From Fluviicola sp. (GTDB lineage Bacteria; Bacteroidota; Bacteroidia; Flavobacteriales_D; Crocinitomicaceae), in contig JAIRJW010000001.1 of assembly GCA_031260455.1 (NCBI GenBank), positions 1 through 38,289 of the forward strand: a stretch of DNA of 38,289 nt. Direction: 5' to 3'. Shown here piece after piece: positions 15,859 through 23,945 of the stretch; positions within the stretch are counted from its first letter, which is position 1; each line of letters starts with the position of its first letter. The position numbers and the translations under genes were made by a program. The notes below the pieces were generated by a model. That model saw nothing but the letters and a program-made list of their open reading frames with translations. It did not search any database and had not been told where the DNA came from.

Positions 15859-16737
15859 ATGAAACGTCAGTCATTTGTAAAAGGTATGTTAGGATTTGCA
15901 GCACTTGGCGGGTTAACTTCTGCCGTATCACTCGGAAAATTACTCAGTGAAAAAGACTATACCTATCCCGTTTTGTTTATCGGGCACGGGTCTCCAATGA
16001 ACGGAATTGAGGACAATGCTTTTTCCAGGCAGTGGAAAGCGGAAGTAGAACTCCTTCCTGATCCCAAACTCGTTTTAGTCATTTCCGCACACTGGCTGAC
16101 AAACGGAACTTATGTAACAGCCATGGAAAACCCACAGACGATCCATGATTTCGGGGGATTTCCTGACGAATTGTTCGCGGTGCAGTACCCCGCTCCGGGA
16201 AGTCCGGACTGGGCGAAACAAACCAAAGAGCTGGTCACAAGTACAAAAGTCGGACTCGATCACGAATGGGGACTCGACCACGGGACCTGGACCATTGTTC
16301 GCCACATGTATCCCCAAGCGGAAATCCCGGTCATTCAACTTTCAATCGACTATGGAAAATCGGCTGCATATCATTACGCACTCGCACAAGAGCTCAAATC
16401 GCTGCGCAAGAAAGGTGTTCTGATTATTGGGAGCGGAAACATGATTCACAATCTCCGAATGATTGCCTGGGACAAGCTGAGCACAACTAATTACGGATAT
16501 GACTGGGCTATTGAGGCAAACGAGACATTCAATCAACTGATCCGGGACAGAAATCATCAGGCATTGATCGATTATCAAAAACTCGGACAATTCGCAAAGC
16601 TGGCTATCCCGACACCCGATCATTATTTCCCGATGATCTACACCCTTGGCTTATCCGATGAAAAAGAGGATATTGCACTATTCAATAACGAATTAGTGGG
16701 TGGCTCTCTCAACATGACTTCCATCCGATTTGGGTAA
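15859..16737 (+). CDS. ygiD: LigB-type extradiol dioxygenase (YgiD/DODA-like)
   Basis: The 292-residue protein belongs to the class III extradiol ring-cleavage family; relatives open DOPA or other catechols at the 4,5 position. Motifs are LFIGHGSPMN (H43), ISAHWL (H78), LDHGTW (H141), SGNMIHNLR and PTPDHYFPM (H255). H43, H78 and H255 are the expected metal ligands. Unlike the cytosolic E. coli protein, it has about 25 extra N-terminal residues (MKRQSFVKG plus a hydrophobic stretch) that look like a signal, possibly a degenerate twin-arginine one. The substrate is unknown. Confidence 0.88.
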   Translation: MKRQSFVKGMLGFAALGGLTSAVSLGKLLSEKDYTYPVLFIGHGSPMNGIEDNAFSRQWKAEVELLPDPKLVLVISAHWLTNGTYVTAMENPQTIHDFGGFPDELFAVQYPAPGSPDWAKQTKELVTSTKVGLDHEWGLDHGTWTIVRHMYPQAEIPVIQLSIDYGKSAAYHYALAQELKSLRKKGVLIIGSGNMIHNLRMIAWDKLSTTNYGYDWAIEANETFNQLIRDRNHQALIDYQKLGQFAKLAIPTPDHYFPMIYTLGLSDEKEDIALFNNELVGGSLNMTSIRFG

Positions 16738-16752
16738 AACGGAAAGGTTGTG

Positions 16753-16760
16753 TACTTTTG
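16753..16760 (+). promoter_or_regulatory. TACTTTTG box four bases before murI
   Basis: A TAnnTTTG match ending four bases before ATG 16765. It lies in the 27-nt gap after the dioxygenase gene and suggests a separate leaderless murI transcript. Confidence 0.5.
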
Positions 16761-16764
16761 ATGC

Positions 16765-17592
16765 ATGTCAGTTAAAGGTCCGATCGGTGTTTTTGATTCA
16801 GGATACGGTGGTTTAACCGTCTTAAAAGAAATCAGGGAAAAACTTCCTGAATACGATTTTCTCTATCTGGGCGACAATGCACGCGCGCCTTACGGTTCCA
16901 GAAGTTTTGAGGTGGTCTACGATTACACCTGGCAAGCCGTACAAGCTCTTTTTGAGAGAGGCTGTTCCCTGGTCATTCTGGCATGTAATACAGCCTCGGC
17001 AAAAGCCCTTCGCAGCATTCAACGCTTAAAATTATCTGAATTTCATCCTGAAAAACGCGTTTTGGGTGTGATTCGTCCCAGTACGGAAGAGCTGGATAAA
17101 CATACGAAAACCAAGCACGTGGGCGTCCTTGCAACGGAAGGGACAATCCGCTCCAACAGTTACGAAATCGAGCTGGCAAAGTTTGCTCCCGATCTGGTTG
17201 TGAATCAACATGCCTGCCCAATGTGGGTTCCTCTGATCGAAAACAATCAGTTTGATACTCCCGGTGGTATTTATTTTATCCAGAACGACCTGACACAAAT
17301 ACTTAACAAAGATCCGAAGATCGATACGATCCTGTTAGCTTGTACACACTACCCTATCCTGATCGAGCAGATTCGAAAATTACTCCCTGCACAGATAGAA
17401 ATCCTGGCCCAGGGAAAAATTGTGGCTGAAAGCCTCACCGATTATCTTAAACGACACCCGGAGATAGTAGAAAAATGCACCCGAAACAGCACCGTGACGT
17501 ACATGACGACTGAAAATGCCCTGATCTTCAGTGAAAAGGCTTCTTCCATGATGAACGATGACATTGTAGCCGAACACCTTACGTTACACTAA
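16765..17592 (+). CDS. murI: Glutamate racemase
   Basis: The 275-residue cytosolic enzyme makes D-glutamate for peptidoglycan by a two-cysteine acid-base mechanism. IGVFDSGYGGLTV is the N-terminal signature. The catalytic cysteines are C74 in ILACNTASA and C193 in LLACTHYP, and YLGDNARAPYG is the third conserved block. Length and motif order are normal. It follows the dioxygenase by 27 nt and is convergent with the DUF5686 gene. Confidence 0.96.
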   Translation: MSVKGPIGVFDSGYGGLTVLKEIREKLPEYDFLYLGDNARAPYGSRSFEVVYDYTWQAVQALFERGCSLVILACNTASAKALRSIQRLKLSEFHPEKRVLGVIRPSTEELDKHTKTKHVGVLATEGTIRSNSYEIELAKFAPDLVVNQHACPMWVPLIENNQFDTPGGIYFIQNDLTQILNKDPKIDTILLACTHYPILIEQIRKLLPAQIEILAQGKIVAESLTDYLKRHPEIVEKCTRNSTVTYMTTENALIFSEKASSMMNDDIVAEHLTLH

Positions 17593-17637
17593 AGCACACC
17601 AGAAAACTGCAAATGCCTGCTGAATTTCCGGATTTCC

Positions 17638-20043
17638 CTACAATATAAAATTGAGACTAAATTTCGCTGTGATATTATTTTCCACCTTTGGAGAAATAAC
17701 TCCTCCCGCATAGTGATAGAATCCACCAATTCCAAACCCTATCCGGTTTAATACGATCAGGTTGTTTGCCAATAAACCGGCTTCCACATATCCTTTATTC
17801 AGTGAATAGAACACAATCGAATGACGGTTCGCATCTTCCTTACTTCCGTAACCGATTGCATGATGAATCGCAAATTGAGGTTTGGTCCATTTTTTATTCG
17901 TCCTGACAGCTTTGAAATCGAAACGCGTAAATAAAGCTGTCATCTTTGAAGAATAGTATGTAGAAGCAATCATTGTTTCAAATGAGTTCGCTGCCGATAA
18001 TTTCCACATACCACCAGTACCCTGCCCTACTTGTTGCAATAGCAAAGGAGCATCACCTTCGACCACCGTTCCCATCAGCACATAAGTCAATTTACCAACC
18101 GCACGGATCGGCAAAATCTGCTGCACGCCAGCTGTCAATCGCGTATAATTGATTTTTGCAGCTGTTACCCCTGGAAGGCTCTTCGTCACTTTCAACGTCA
18201 GAATCGGCCATTTGGAGCCCAGAGAAACGCGTTTTGTTCCCAAAGACATGACCTTATCCCGAATTGCCCAGATCAGCTCTAATGAACTTTCTGCAATATC
18301 ATAGTGATCCGCAGCACCCATTGCCGTATTTGACCATTGGTATCTATAGCCATCCGTAAACTCAATACGCTGATAAGATCCTGAAAGACGGAATTTCATC
18401 CGTGGAAAAATGTATCCCGAAAAAGCAACCTCACCAATACGCTGTTTATCCATCTGGCGGATGTAAATATCCCGGTAAAACGAATTCAATTGTGTGACTA
18501 CCGGTTGCGTAGTCAATCCGGTTCCTCCCCGCTCGATGATGTCCTGCTGGTAACGTGCCTCAAAATCCAGGAAATATTTCGGAAGCAGAGTCACTTTTCC
18601 ATAACCTCCATATTTCCACATTTTATCCTTGAATCCGTAAGCAAAGTATCCTCCGATCCGAAAACGGTCAGACAACTTGTCACTTGTTTCCAAACCGATT
18701 CCCAAACGGAAACCTTCATAATCGCGAAAATTGACCAGGCGCAAAATGTCTGCCTGCAGATACCCGAGTGGAATTTTCCCTTGCAAAAGCGATTGCAGGG
18801 TTTTCAGTTTCCCTTCCAGGTTTTCCTTTTTCGAAAGACTGTCAACAAATTCATAAGTTCTCAGGTCTTTTTGATCCAGATCGTACTTTCGTTTGCCTTC
18901 CCAATGAGCACTGTCTTTCGAACCTGCATCCCGGGCTGTTTCCACGAAGACGGCATTGAAATGTTCGTCTTTCAGATCGGCGTTCAGTACTACGTTACTG
19001 ATGTAGGTATTTCCTTTCCCTACCAGGTAGGCATCTTTGATCTGAGAACTCAGTGAAAGGCCTGGAGCAGCCACCTCGGTCGACAATTTATACGGAAACC
19101 ATTTTTTTCCTTCCAGATAAGCATATTCCTGAATAATTTTCGGGTGAATTCCACCAGTATTTTCTGCCGGTTCAGCAATGACTTTTTCCACGGCAAAACC
19201 TTTTGTGTTGATAAACAGGGTTCCTTTCATTCCTTCGAAATTTTTATCTCTGTGCGGTTGGAAACGAATGGTATAAGTTGTATCTCCCGGAGCAGTAATC
19301 GTCGTGTCTTCCAAAACAAAAAGATAACGCCGGATAGAGCCCAAAGCCAGTGGATTCAGGTATGTCTTTCCCAGAATATCAAATTGATTATCGTAAAAAT
19401 TAAACGATTGCAATTGATTTGCAAAAGTCGAGAACAGCGGATCGGAAAAACCTGAAACACGGTAAGCGCTGATCACTTCCTTTTCCTTGAAGGGTGGTTT
19501 AAAGAACTTGGTAGATGTGCTTTCAAGCAGGAAGATGTGTTGCTGATCGAAGAATTTTCTCAATTCCACCAGGTTAGTATCTTTTACCGTATCCGAAATC
19601 TGCGCCAGTGCATCCTGGTTAATTGTAAACACAAATTTGCTGTAACTGTCGTATTTAAAAGCCATGTCCGACTTTGGGTGGTTTTTTTTCCGGTTTTCAA
19701 TAGCCAGTTCCATGATCCGTTCTGCCGGATTCACTCCCGGAAGAATCACGACTTCATCAATCACACTGGCTTGTTCGGTCATGTAAATGATCATGTCTCC
19801 CGTGATTTCCACAGTAGTATCGCGGAAACTGGTCATTTTCAACGTAACCTGTGTATTTCCCGCAGGGTTGGTAAACCTTCCGTCCAGATCAGCCAGAAAC
19901 GCCTTACCCTCTTTCGGATATACTTTCACGAATGGAATCGGTTCTTTGGAAATTTCTTCCCGGATCTGAATTTGCTGTGCGTAAAACGCCTGAGGAATAA
20001 GCAGTATTAATAAACTCTTTAAAAGGTATTTCATAGTTTTCAT
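17638..20043 (-). CDS. DUF5686 outer-membrane protein with carboxypeptidase-regulatory-like domain
   Basis: The 801-residue exported protein has a signal peptide (about residues 4-22, LLKSLLILLIPQAFYAQ) and then a CarboxypepD_reg-like beta-sandwich (about 24-95: EPIPFVKVYPKEGKAF..DLDGRF). A long DUF5686 region follows and ends in outer-membrane beta-strands with a terminal hydrophobic/aromatic residue pattern (KFSLNFIL). DUF5686 proteins are common in Bacteroidetes and thought to be outer-membrane barrels; the function is not established. The ATG at 20043, or the Met three codons later, are both possible. An 8-bp inverted repeat overlaps the start region. Confidence 0.85.
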   Translation of the reverse strand: MKTMKYLLKSLLILLIPQAFYAQQIQIREEISKEPIPFVKVYPKEGKAFLADLDGRFTNPAGNTQVTLKMTSFRDTTVEITGDMIIYMTEQASVIDEVVILPGVNPAERIMELAIENRKKNHPKSDMAFKYDSYSKFVFTINQDALAQISDTVKDTNLVELRKFFDQQHIFLLESTSTKFFKPPFKEKEVISAYRVSGFSDPLFSTFANQLQSFNFYDNQFDILGKTYLNPLALGSIRRYLFVLEDTTITAPGDTTYTIRFQPHRDKNFEGMKGTLFINTKGFAVEKVIAEPAENTGGIHPKIIQEYAYLEGKKWFPYKLSTEVAAPGLSLSSQIKDAYLVGKGNTYISNVVLNADLKDEHFNAVFVETARDAGSKDSAHWEGKRKYDLDQKDLRTYEFVDSLSKKENLEGKLKTLQSLLQGKIPLGYLQADILRLVNFRDYEGFRLGIGLETSDKLSDRFRIGGYFAYGFKDKMWKYGGYGKVTLLPKYFLDFEARYQQDIIERGGTGLTTQPVVTQLNSFYRDIYIRQMDKQRIGEVAFSGYIFPRMKFRLSGSYQRIEFTDGYRYQWSNTAMGAADHYDIAESSLELIWAIRDKVMSLGTKRVSLGSKWPILTLKVTKSLPGVTAAKINYTRLTAGVQQILPIRAVGKLTYVLMGTVVEGDAPLLLQQVGQGTGGMWKLSAANSFETMIASTYYSSKMTALFTRFDFKAVRTNKKWTKPQFAIHHAIGYGSKEDANRHSIVFYSLNKGYVEAGLLANNLIVLNRIGFGIGGFYHYAGGVISPKVENNITAKFSLNFIL

Positions 20044-20062
20044 TGTCTTAGCCTTAAGACAA
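20043..20062. repeat. 8-bp inverted repeat at the DUF5686 start
   Basis: TTGTCTTA (20043-20050) and TAAGACAA (20055-20062) are perfect reverse complements with a GCCT loop. It sits immediately upstream of the DUF5686 start codon, in the divergent region shared with the radical SAM gene, and could be an operator or a leader hairpin. Confidence 0.45.
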
Positions 20063-20120
20063 ACTAAGTCAAAAAAAGTTACAGCGAATTAAAAAAATAA
20101 GAAGTTTCACCTGACTTCCT

Positions 20121-20128
20121 TAAATTCG
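20121..20128 (+). promoter_or_regulatory. TAAATTCG box before the radical SAM gene
   Basis: A near-consensus -7 box nine bases upstream of ATG 20138. Confidence 0.35.
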
Positions 20129-20137
20129 CAATACGAA

Positions 20138-21160
20138 ATGAGCACATTCAAAGATCGACAGAACATCATCAAACATCTTAGCTTTCAGCGGGTTTGGAAC
20201 ATCGCTTTGCTTCGGACATCCTACTTTTTTGCACGCGTTTTTAAACAAGAAAAAAATTGGGGAAAACCCTTTGCATTAAGTATCGAACCGACTACGGCCT
20301 GCAATCTGGGTTGTCCGGCTTGCCCGAGCGGGTTGAAAGCCTTCACCCGGCCAACGGGAAAAATAGATTTGAACAAACACAAAGACTGGCTCTCACAGGT
20401 TTCCGGAACTGTTTTTTATGTCAATTACTATTTCCAGGGAGAACCTTTTCTGCATCCGCAGTTCCTTGAGCTGATCCGGGAAGCCAAAAAACACCGGATT
20501 TATACTGCCACATCGACCAATGCACATTTTATCAGTCAGATAAAAGCCCGCGACATTGTTGCATCTGGTTTGGACCGGCTCATTATTTCCATCGACGGAC
20601 TCACCCAGGAAACATATGAAGCGTATCGCATTCAAGGACAGCTGGAAAAAGTCATTTCGGGTTCCAGGGCACTGGCAGAAGCGAAAAAAGAAGCAAAAAG
20701 CAATACTCCACATCTCATTTTCCAGTTCCTGGTTGTGAAAGCCAACGAACACCAGATTTCCCAGGTGCAGAAATTAGCAGATGAAATCGGAATTGATGAA
20801 GTCCGGTTTAAAACCGCACAGGTTTACGATTACAAATACGGAAACGAACTGATCCCTGACAATGAAGCTTATTCGCGCTATGTCAAACAAAAAGACGGAA
20901 CTTACCGCTTCAAATACAAAGGTGGCAACAGTTGCTGGAAAATGTGGTCTTCGAGTGTCCTGACCTGGGACGGGCAAGTCGTTCCCTGTTGCTTCGACAA
21001 AGATGCTGGACATGCCCTCGGAAGTTTGCAGGAACAGTCCTTCGAATCGGTCTGGAACAGCACGGCTTATCGCTCCTTCAGAAATGCGGTCCTCAAAGAT
21101 AGAAACTCAATCAGCATCTGCACCAATTGCTCGGAAGGCGCAAAAGTGTGGGTCGAGTAA
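20138..21160 (+). CDS. Radical SAM/SPASM domain protein
   Basis: The 340-residue protein has the radical-SAM cluster motif CNLGCPAC (C55, C59, C62), which ligates the [4Fe-4S] cluster that cleaves S-adenosylmethionine. A TIM-barrel core follows (NYYFQGEPFLHPQFLELI, then LIISIDGLTQETY). The C-terminal SPASM region has C266, C284-C285, C328 and C331 for an auxiliary cluster; LTWDGQVVPCCFDKD and SISICTNCSEG are typical. SPASM proteins mature peptides or modify small molecules. No precursor peptide gene was recognised nearby, so the substrate is unknown. It stands alone between divergent and hairpin-bounded regions. Confidence 0.9.
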   Translation: MSTFKDRQNIIKHLSFQRVWNIALLRTSYFFARVFKQEKNWGKPFALSIEPTTACNLGCPACPSGLKAFTRPTGKIDLNKHKDWLSQVSGTVFYVNYYFQGEPFLHPQFLELIREAKKHRIYTATSTNAHFISQIKARDIVASGLDRLIISIDGLTQETYEAYRIQGQLEKVISGSRALAEAKKEAKSNTPHLIFQFLVVKANEHQISQVQKLADEIGIDEVRFKTAQVYDYKYGNELIPDNEAYSRYVKQKDGTYRFKYKGGNSCWKMWSSSVLTWDGQVVPCCFDKDAGHALGSLQEQSFESVWNSTAYRSFRNAVLKDRNSISICTNCSEGAKVWVE

Positions 21161-21168
21161 TAATTATG

Positions 21169-21245
21169 AATTATCAATGACGTAATTATCAAGATATCTA
21201 TCTGTCTTTATCTTGATAATTGACACTAAGTCATTGATAATTTTT
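21169..21245. terminator. Long two-tier inverted repeat after the radical SAM gene
   Basis: The outer arms (21169-21181 and 21230-21242) and inner arms (21184-21196 and 21209-21221) are each 13-bp perfect complements with related sequences (AATTATCAATGAC and AATTATCAAGATA). The loop is 12 nt and the right side has an 8-nt bulge. A T run ends at 21245. It may act as a bidirectional terminator. Confidence 0.6.
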
Positions 21246-21270
21246 CCAGGATTACTAAGTGTCACCTTAA

Positions 21271-21303
21271 TTTGTCAAGCCGCTTTCAATTGTGTTATAT
21301 TTG
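21271..21303 (+). promoter_or_regulatory. kbl promoter
   Basis: TTTG (21271-21274), a 21-nt spacer, then TATATTTG (21296-21303) match the Bacteroidetes consensus closely. The expected leader is about 16 nt. Confidence 0.7.
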
Positions 21304-21324
21304 TCGGAAATATAAAGTAGAATC

Positions 21325-22518
21325 ATGTACGGAAAACTGAAAGACCATTTGTCTGCTGAACTGACAGCAATAAAAGAAGGAGGTATCTTCAAAAAAGAAC
21401 GGATTATTACTTCTCCACAGGGAGCCCGCGTAAATGTAAGTTCCGGAGACGAAGTTGTGATTATGTGTGCAAACAATTACCTGGGTCTTTCATCTCATCC
21501 GGAAGTGATTAAAGCAGCAAAAGAGGCTTTGGACACACATGGTTTCGGAATGTCGTCTGTGCGATTCATTTGCGGAACGCAGGATATTCACAAAGAGCTG
21601 GAAGCAAAAATTGCAAAATTCTATGGAACGGAAGACACGATTCTTTATGCAGCGGCTTTCGACGCAAACGGAGGTGTTTTCGAACCTTTGTTCAGTGAAG
21701 AAGATGCCATTATCTCCGACGAACTGAACCATGCCTCTATCATTGATGGAATTCGTTTGTGTAAAGCACAGCGTTACCGCTATAAACATTCGGATATGGC
21801 TGACTTGGAAGAGCAATTGAAAAAGGCACAGGCACAACGTCACCGGATTATTGTTACGGATGGTGTTTTTTCCATGGATGGCGACATTGCCAAAATGAAT
21901 GAGATTTGTGACCTGGCAGATAAATATGATGCCCTGGTGATGACAGATGAGTGTCACAGTGCCGGATTCATTGGTAAAACAGGCCGCGGTGTTCCGGAAT
22001 ATCACAGCTGCATGGGCCGCGTAGACATCATCACAGGAACTTTAGGAAAAGCCCTTGGTGGGGCAATGGGTGGTTACACAACCGGTAAAAAAGAAGTCAT
22101 CGAAATGCTGCGCCAGCGTTCCAGACCATACCTGTTCTCCAATTCTTTGGCTCCATCCATTGTGGGCGCTGCAAACAAAGTATTCGATATCCTGAGTTCT
22201 ACAACAGAACTGCGCGATAAACTGGAAAGCAACACCAAATACTTCAAAGAGCGTATCATTGCCGCAGGATTTGATATCAAACCCGGAGATTCCCCGATTG
22301 TTCCGATCATGTTGTACGATGCGGCATTATCTCAGCAATTCGCTGATAAGTTACTGCAGGAAGGAGTTTACGCAATCGGATTCTTCTACCCGGTTGTAGC
22401 AAAAGGTGCAGCACGCATCAGAACACAAATTTCCGCAGCTCACAGTATCGAAGATCTTGACAAAGCCATTGCCGCTTTCATCAAGGTCGGAAAAGAATTG
22501 GGCGTCTTGAAGAATTAA
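21325..22518 (+). CDS. kbl: Glycine C-acetyltransferase (2-amino-3-ketobutyrate CoA ligase)
   Basis: The 397-residue PLP enzyme of the alpha-oxoamine synthase family cleaves 2-amino-3-oxobutyrate with CoA to glycine and acetyl-CoA in threonine degradation. [11 protein letters not shown] holds D208 and H211 for the cofactor; [14 protein letters not shown] holds the PLP lysine, K242. [13 protein letters not shown] and [13 protein letters not shown] are typical of the Kbl branch as opposed to BioF or ALAS. No tdh partner is adjacent, and AONS-type paralogues in sphingolipid synthesis are the main alternative. The start is supported by the consensus promoter. Confidence 0.88.
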   Translation: MYGKLKDHLSAELTAIKEGGIFKKERIITSPQGARVNVSSGDEVVIMCANNYLGLSSHPEVIKAAKEALDTHGFGMSSVRFICGTQDIHKELEAKIAKFYGTEDTILYAAAFDANGGVFEPLFSEEDAIISDELNHASIIDGIRLCKAQRYRYKHSDMADLEEQLKKAQAQRHRIIVTDGVFSMDGDIAKMNEICDLADKYDALVMTDECHSAGFIGKTGRGVPEYHSCMGRVDIITGTLGKALGGAMGGYTTGKKEVIEMLRQRSRPYLFSNSLAPSIVGAANKVFDILSSTTELRDKLESNTKYFKERIIAAGFDIKPGDSPIVPIMLYDAALSQQFADKLLQEGVYAIGFFYPVVAKGAARIRTQISAAHSIEDLDKAIAAFIKVGKELGVLKN

Positions 22519-22531
22519 CCCGGACTCTTTC

Positions 22532-22810
22532 TCAACACTTTCGGTTCTTTGGTCCCCACAGGAGCCAGATTCCGCGCAAAAGAAAATACATGAATCCCGC
22601 AATGCAAGCTCTGAACAACCATGTCTGGAGCTTGTTCTCTTTCGGGAGCTGCATGGCACTTAAAAATGCTTTTTCATTCTTTCCGTCATACCGGGTGATC
22701 GGGTTCAGGTAAATGCGGCTTTCAGCATTTATTGCAATCACCCGGATATAGGTATCGTCTTCCTGGAGTTTGTAAACCGCCTGGTCCGAACGGATCGTTT
22801 GTTGTTTCAC
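22532..22810 (-). CDS. Small membrane protein paired with the PHP-domain protein
   Basis: The 92-residue protein has a soluble N-terminal part (about 1-60, beta-rich: YIRVIAINAESRIYLNP) and one transmembrane helix near the C-terminus (about 64-85, WLFRACIAGFMYFLLRGIWLL), then a basic tail. It begins nine bases after the stop of the PHP-domain gene, so the two are one operon. It is convergent with kbl with 13 nt between stops. No family is recognised; it may assist or anchor the PHP protein. Confidence 0.6.
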   Translation of the reverse strand: MKQQTIRSDQAVYKLQEDDTYIRVIAINAESRIYLNPITRYDGKNEKAFLSAMQLPKENKLQTWLFRACIAGFMYFLLRGIWLLWGPKNRKC

Positions 22811-22819
22811 GCTTCCGCC

Positions 22820-23710
22820 CTAGCCAATGAATAAAATCGTATCTGTAGGAGCAGCAAAACGAACAAAGATGCTATCGTTTTTCAACGCACAGCTTACGAA
22901 ATCATTTTCACACCGGTTATACTCCGTATACACTCCGAAAGCTTTTCCGCGAATCAAGGAATTCAAAACTTTTTCTTTTGTCCTTTCGGAAGAAAAGATT
23001 ACCGTCCAAACCCTTCCCATCTCATCCGAATCGGTGCTGTGGGAATCATCATTTGCAACCAGGTAACCCAGTTTTCCGCTTGAGAGAGCCATATCCCAAT
23101 GCTTGTCGGAAATACGAAAGTGATTGAGCACTTCAACCAAATCATAATGCTCCAGGTATTTCATATCATTGAGACTTCTGCCATGATTTAACTTCGGGTG
23201 TGCTATCACAACAATACCCTTATTTTTCTTGATCTGTTCAATCACTTTTTGCTGGTGCGACACAGACTGGAACAGAAAATAGTCGTAATAAGAAATTTTC
23301 TCGGGATTCAACACCAGATAATGAGACTTGAAAATATTCAAACCATGTTCATAAACAGGAATGTACAGCGGATCGTTTTTCTGCCCTGTCGTATCGAGTA
23401 AAAAATAATTGGAAATCGCCGCAATATCGTATCCCTTTTCTTTGTAGCCGCACCGCATCTTTCCTGAGGTATTCTTACCGTATGTCAGGTACTTCCAGGC
23501 ACAGGAATGCGCATGAAAATTTGCTTTTACCCGTTGTGTTCCAACGGATTGATACGGATTCAACCAGTATTTTCCCGAAAAAGGCTTTGATTCTTCAAAA
23601 TCATAGATCGTTGTTGTTAAATATTGTATCCCGATCAGGAAGATCAAAAAACAAAAAATCGAGGCAACAAGCCGGAACAGAAAATAAACAATAGCAACTA
23701 CAATATTCAC
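22820..23710 (-). CDS. Membrane-anchored PHP-domain metal-dependent phosphoesterase-like protein
   Basis: The 296-residue protein has an N-terminal transmembrane anchor (about residues 4-30) and then a PHP-type domain facing the periplasm. Metal-ligand motifs are ANFHAHS (H66, H68), VIAHPKLNH (H171) and NDDSHS (D222, H224), arranged as in PHP phosphoesterases. Related domains hydrolyse phosphoesters, including phosphatase and proofreading nuclease activities; the substrate here is unknown. The protein may end in a beta-rich region (FVSCALKNDSIFVRF). It is the first gene of a two-gene operon with the small membrane protein. Confidence 0.8.
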   Translation of the reverse strand: MNIVVAIVYFLFRLVASIFCFLIFLIGIQYLTTTIYDFEESKPFSGKYWLNPYQSVGTQRVKANFHAHSCAWKYLTYGKNTSGKMRCGYKEKGYDIAAISNYFLLDTTGQKNDPLYIPVYEHGLNIFKSHYLVLNPEKISYYDYFLFQSVSHQQKVIEQIKKNKGIVVIAHPKLNHGRSLNDMKYLEHYDLVEVLNHFRISDKHWDMALSSGKLGYLVANDDSHSTDSDEMGRVWTVIFSSERTKEKVLNSLIRGKAFGVYTEYNRCENDFVSCALKNDSIFVRFAAPTDTILFIG

Positions 23711-23883
23711 AGAGACTAAATTGAATCATTATATATCAAATATACAGATTCGAACCATTCTAAAAACCTTTGATTCAACAGATAATAAAATTATAATCTT
23801 TAGGAAGTATTGGGTAAGGTAAGGATATTTCCGATAAATGATTAAACTAGTGCAGCCTGGGCACCGGAATTTAGAATAAAAAC

Positions 23884-23891
23884 TATCTTTG
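23884..23891 (+). promoter_or_regulatory. TATCTTTG promoter box upstream of the GT2 gene
   Basis: An exact TAnnTTTG match 54 nt before ATG 23946. The leader contains the small hairpin CTACT-acaa-AGTAG. Confidence 0.55.
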
Positions 23892-23945
23892 TGCTCTGAA
23901 TTCTACTACAAAGTAGCATCAGGTGTTAATTAATTAAATAAATCT

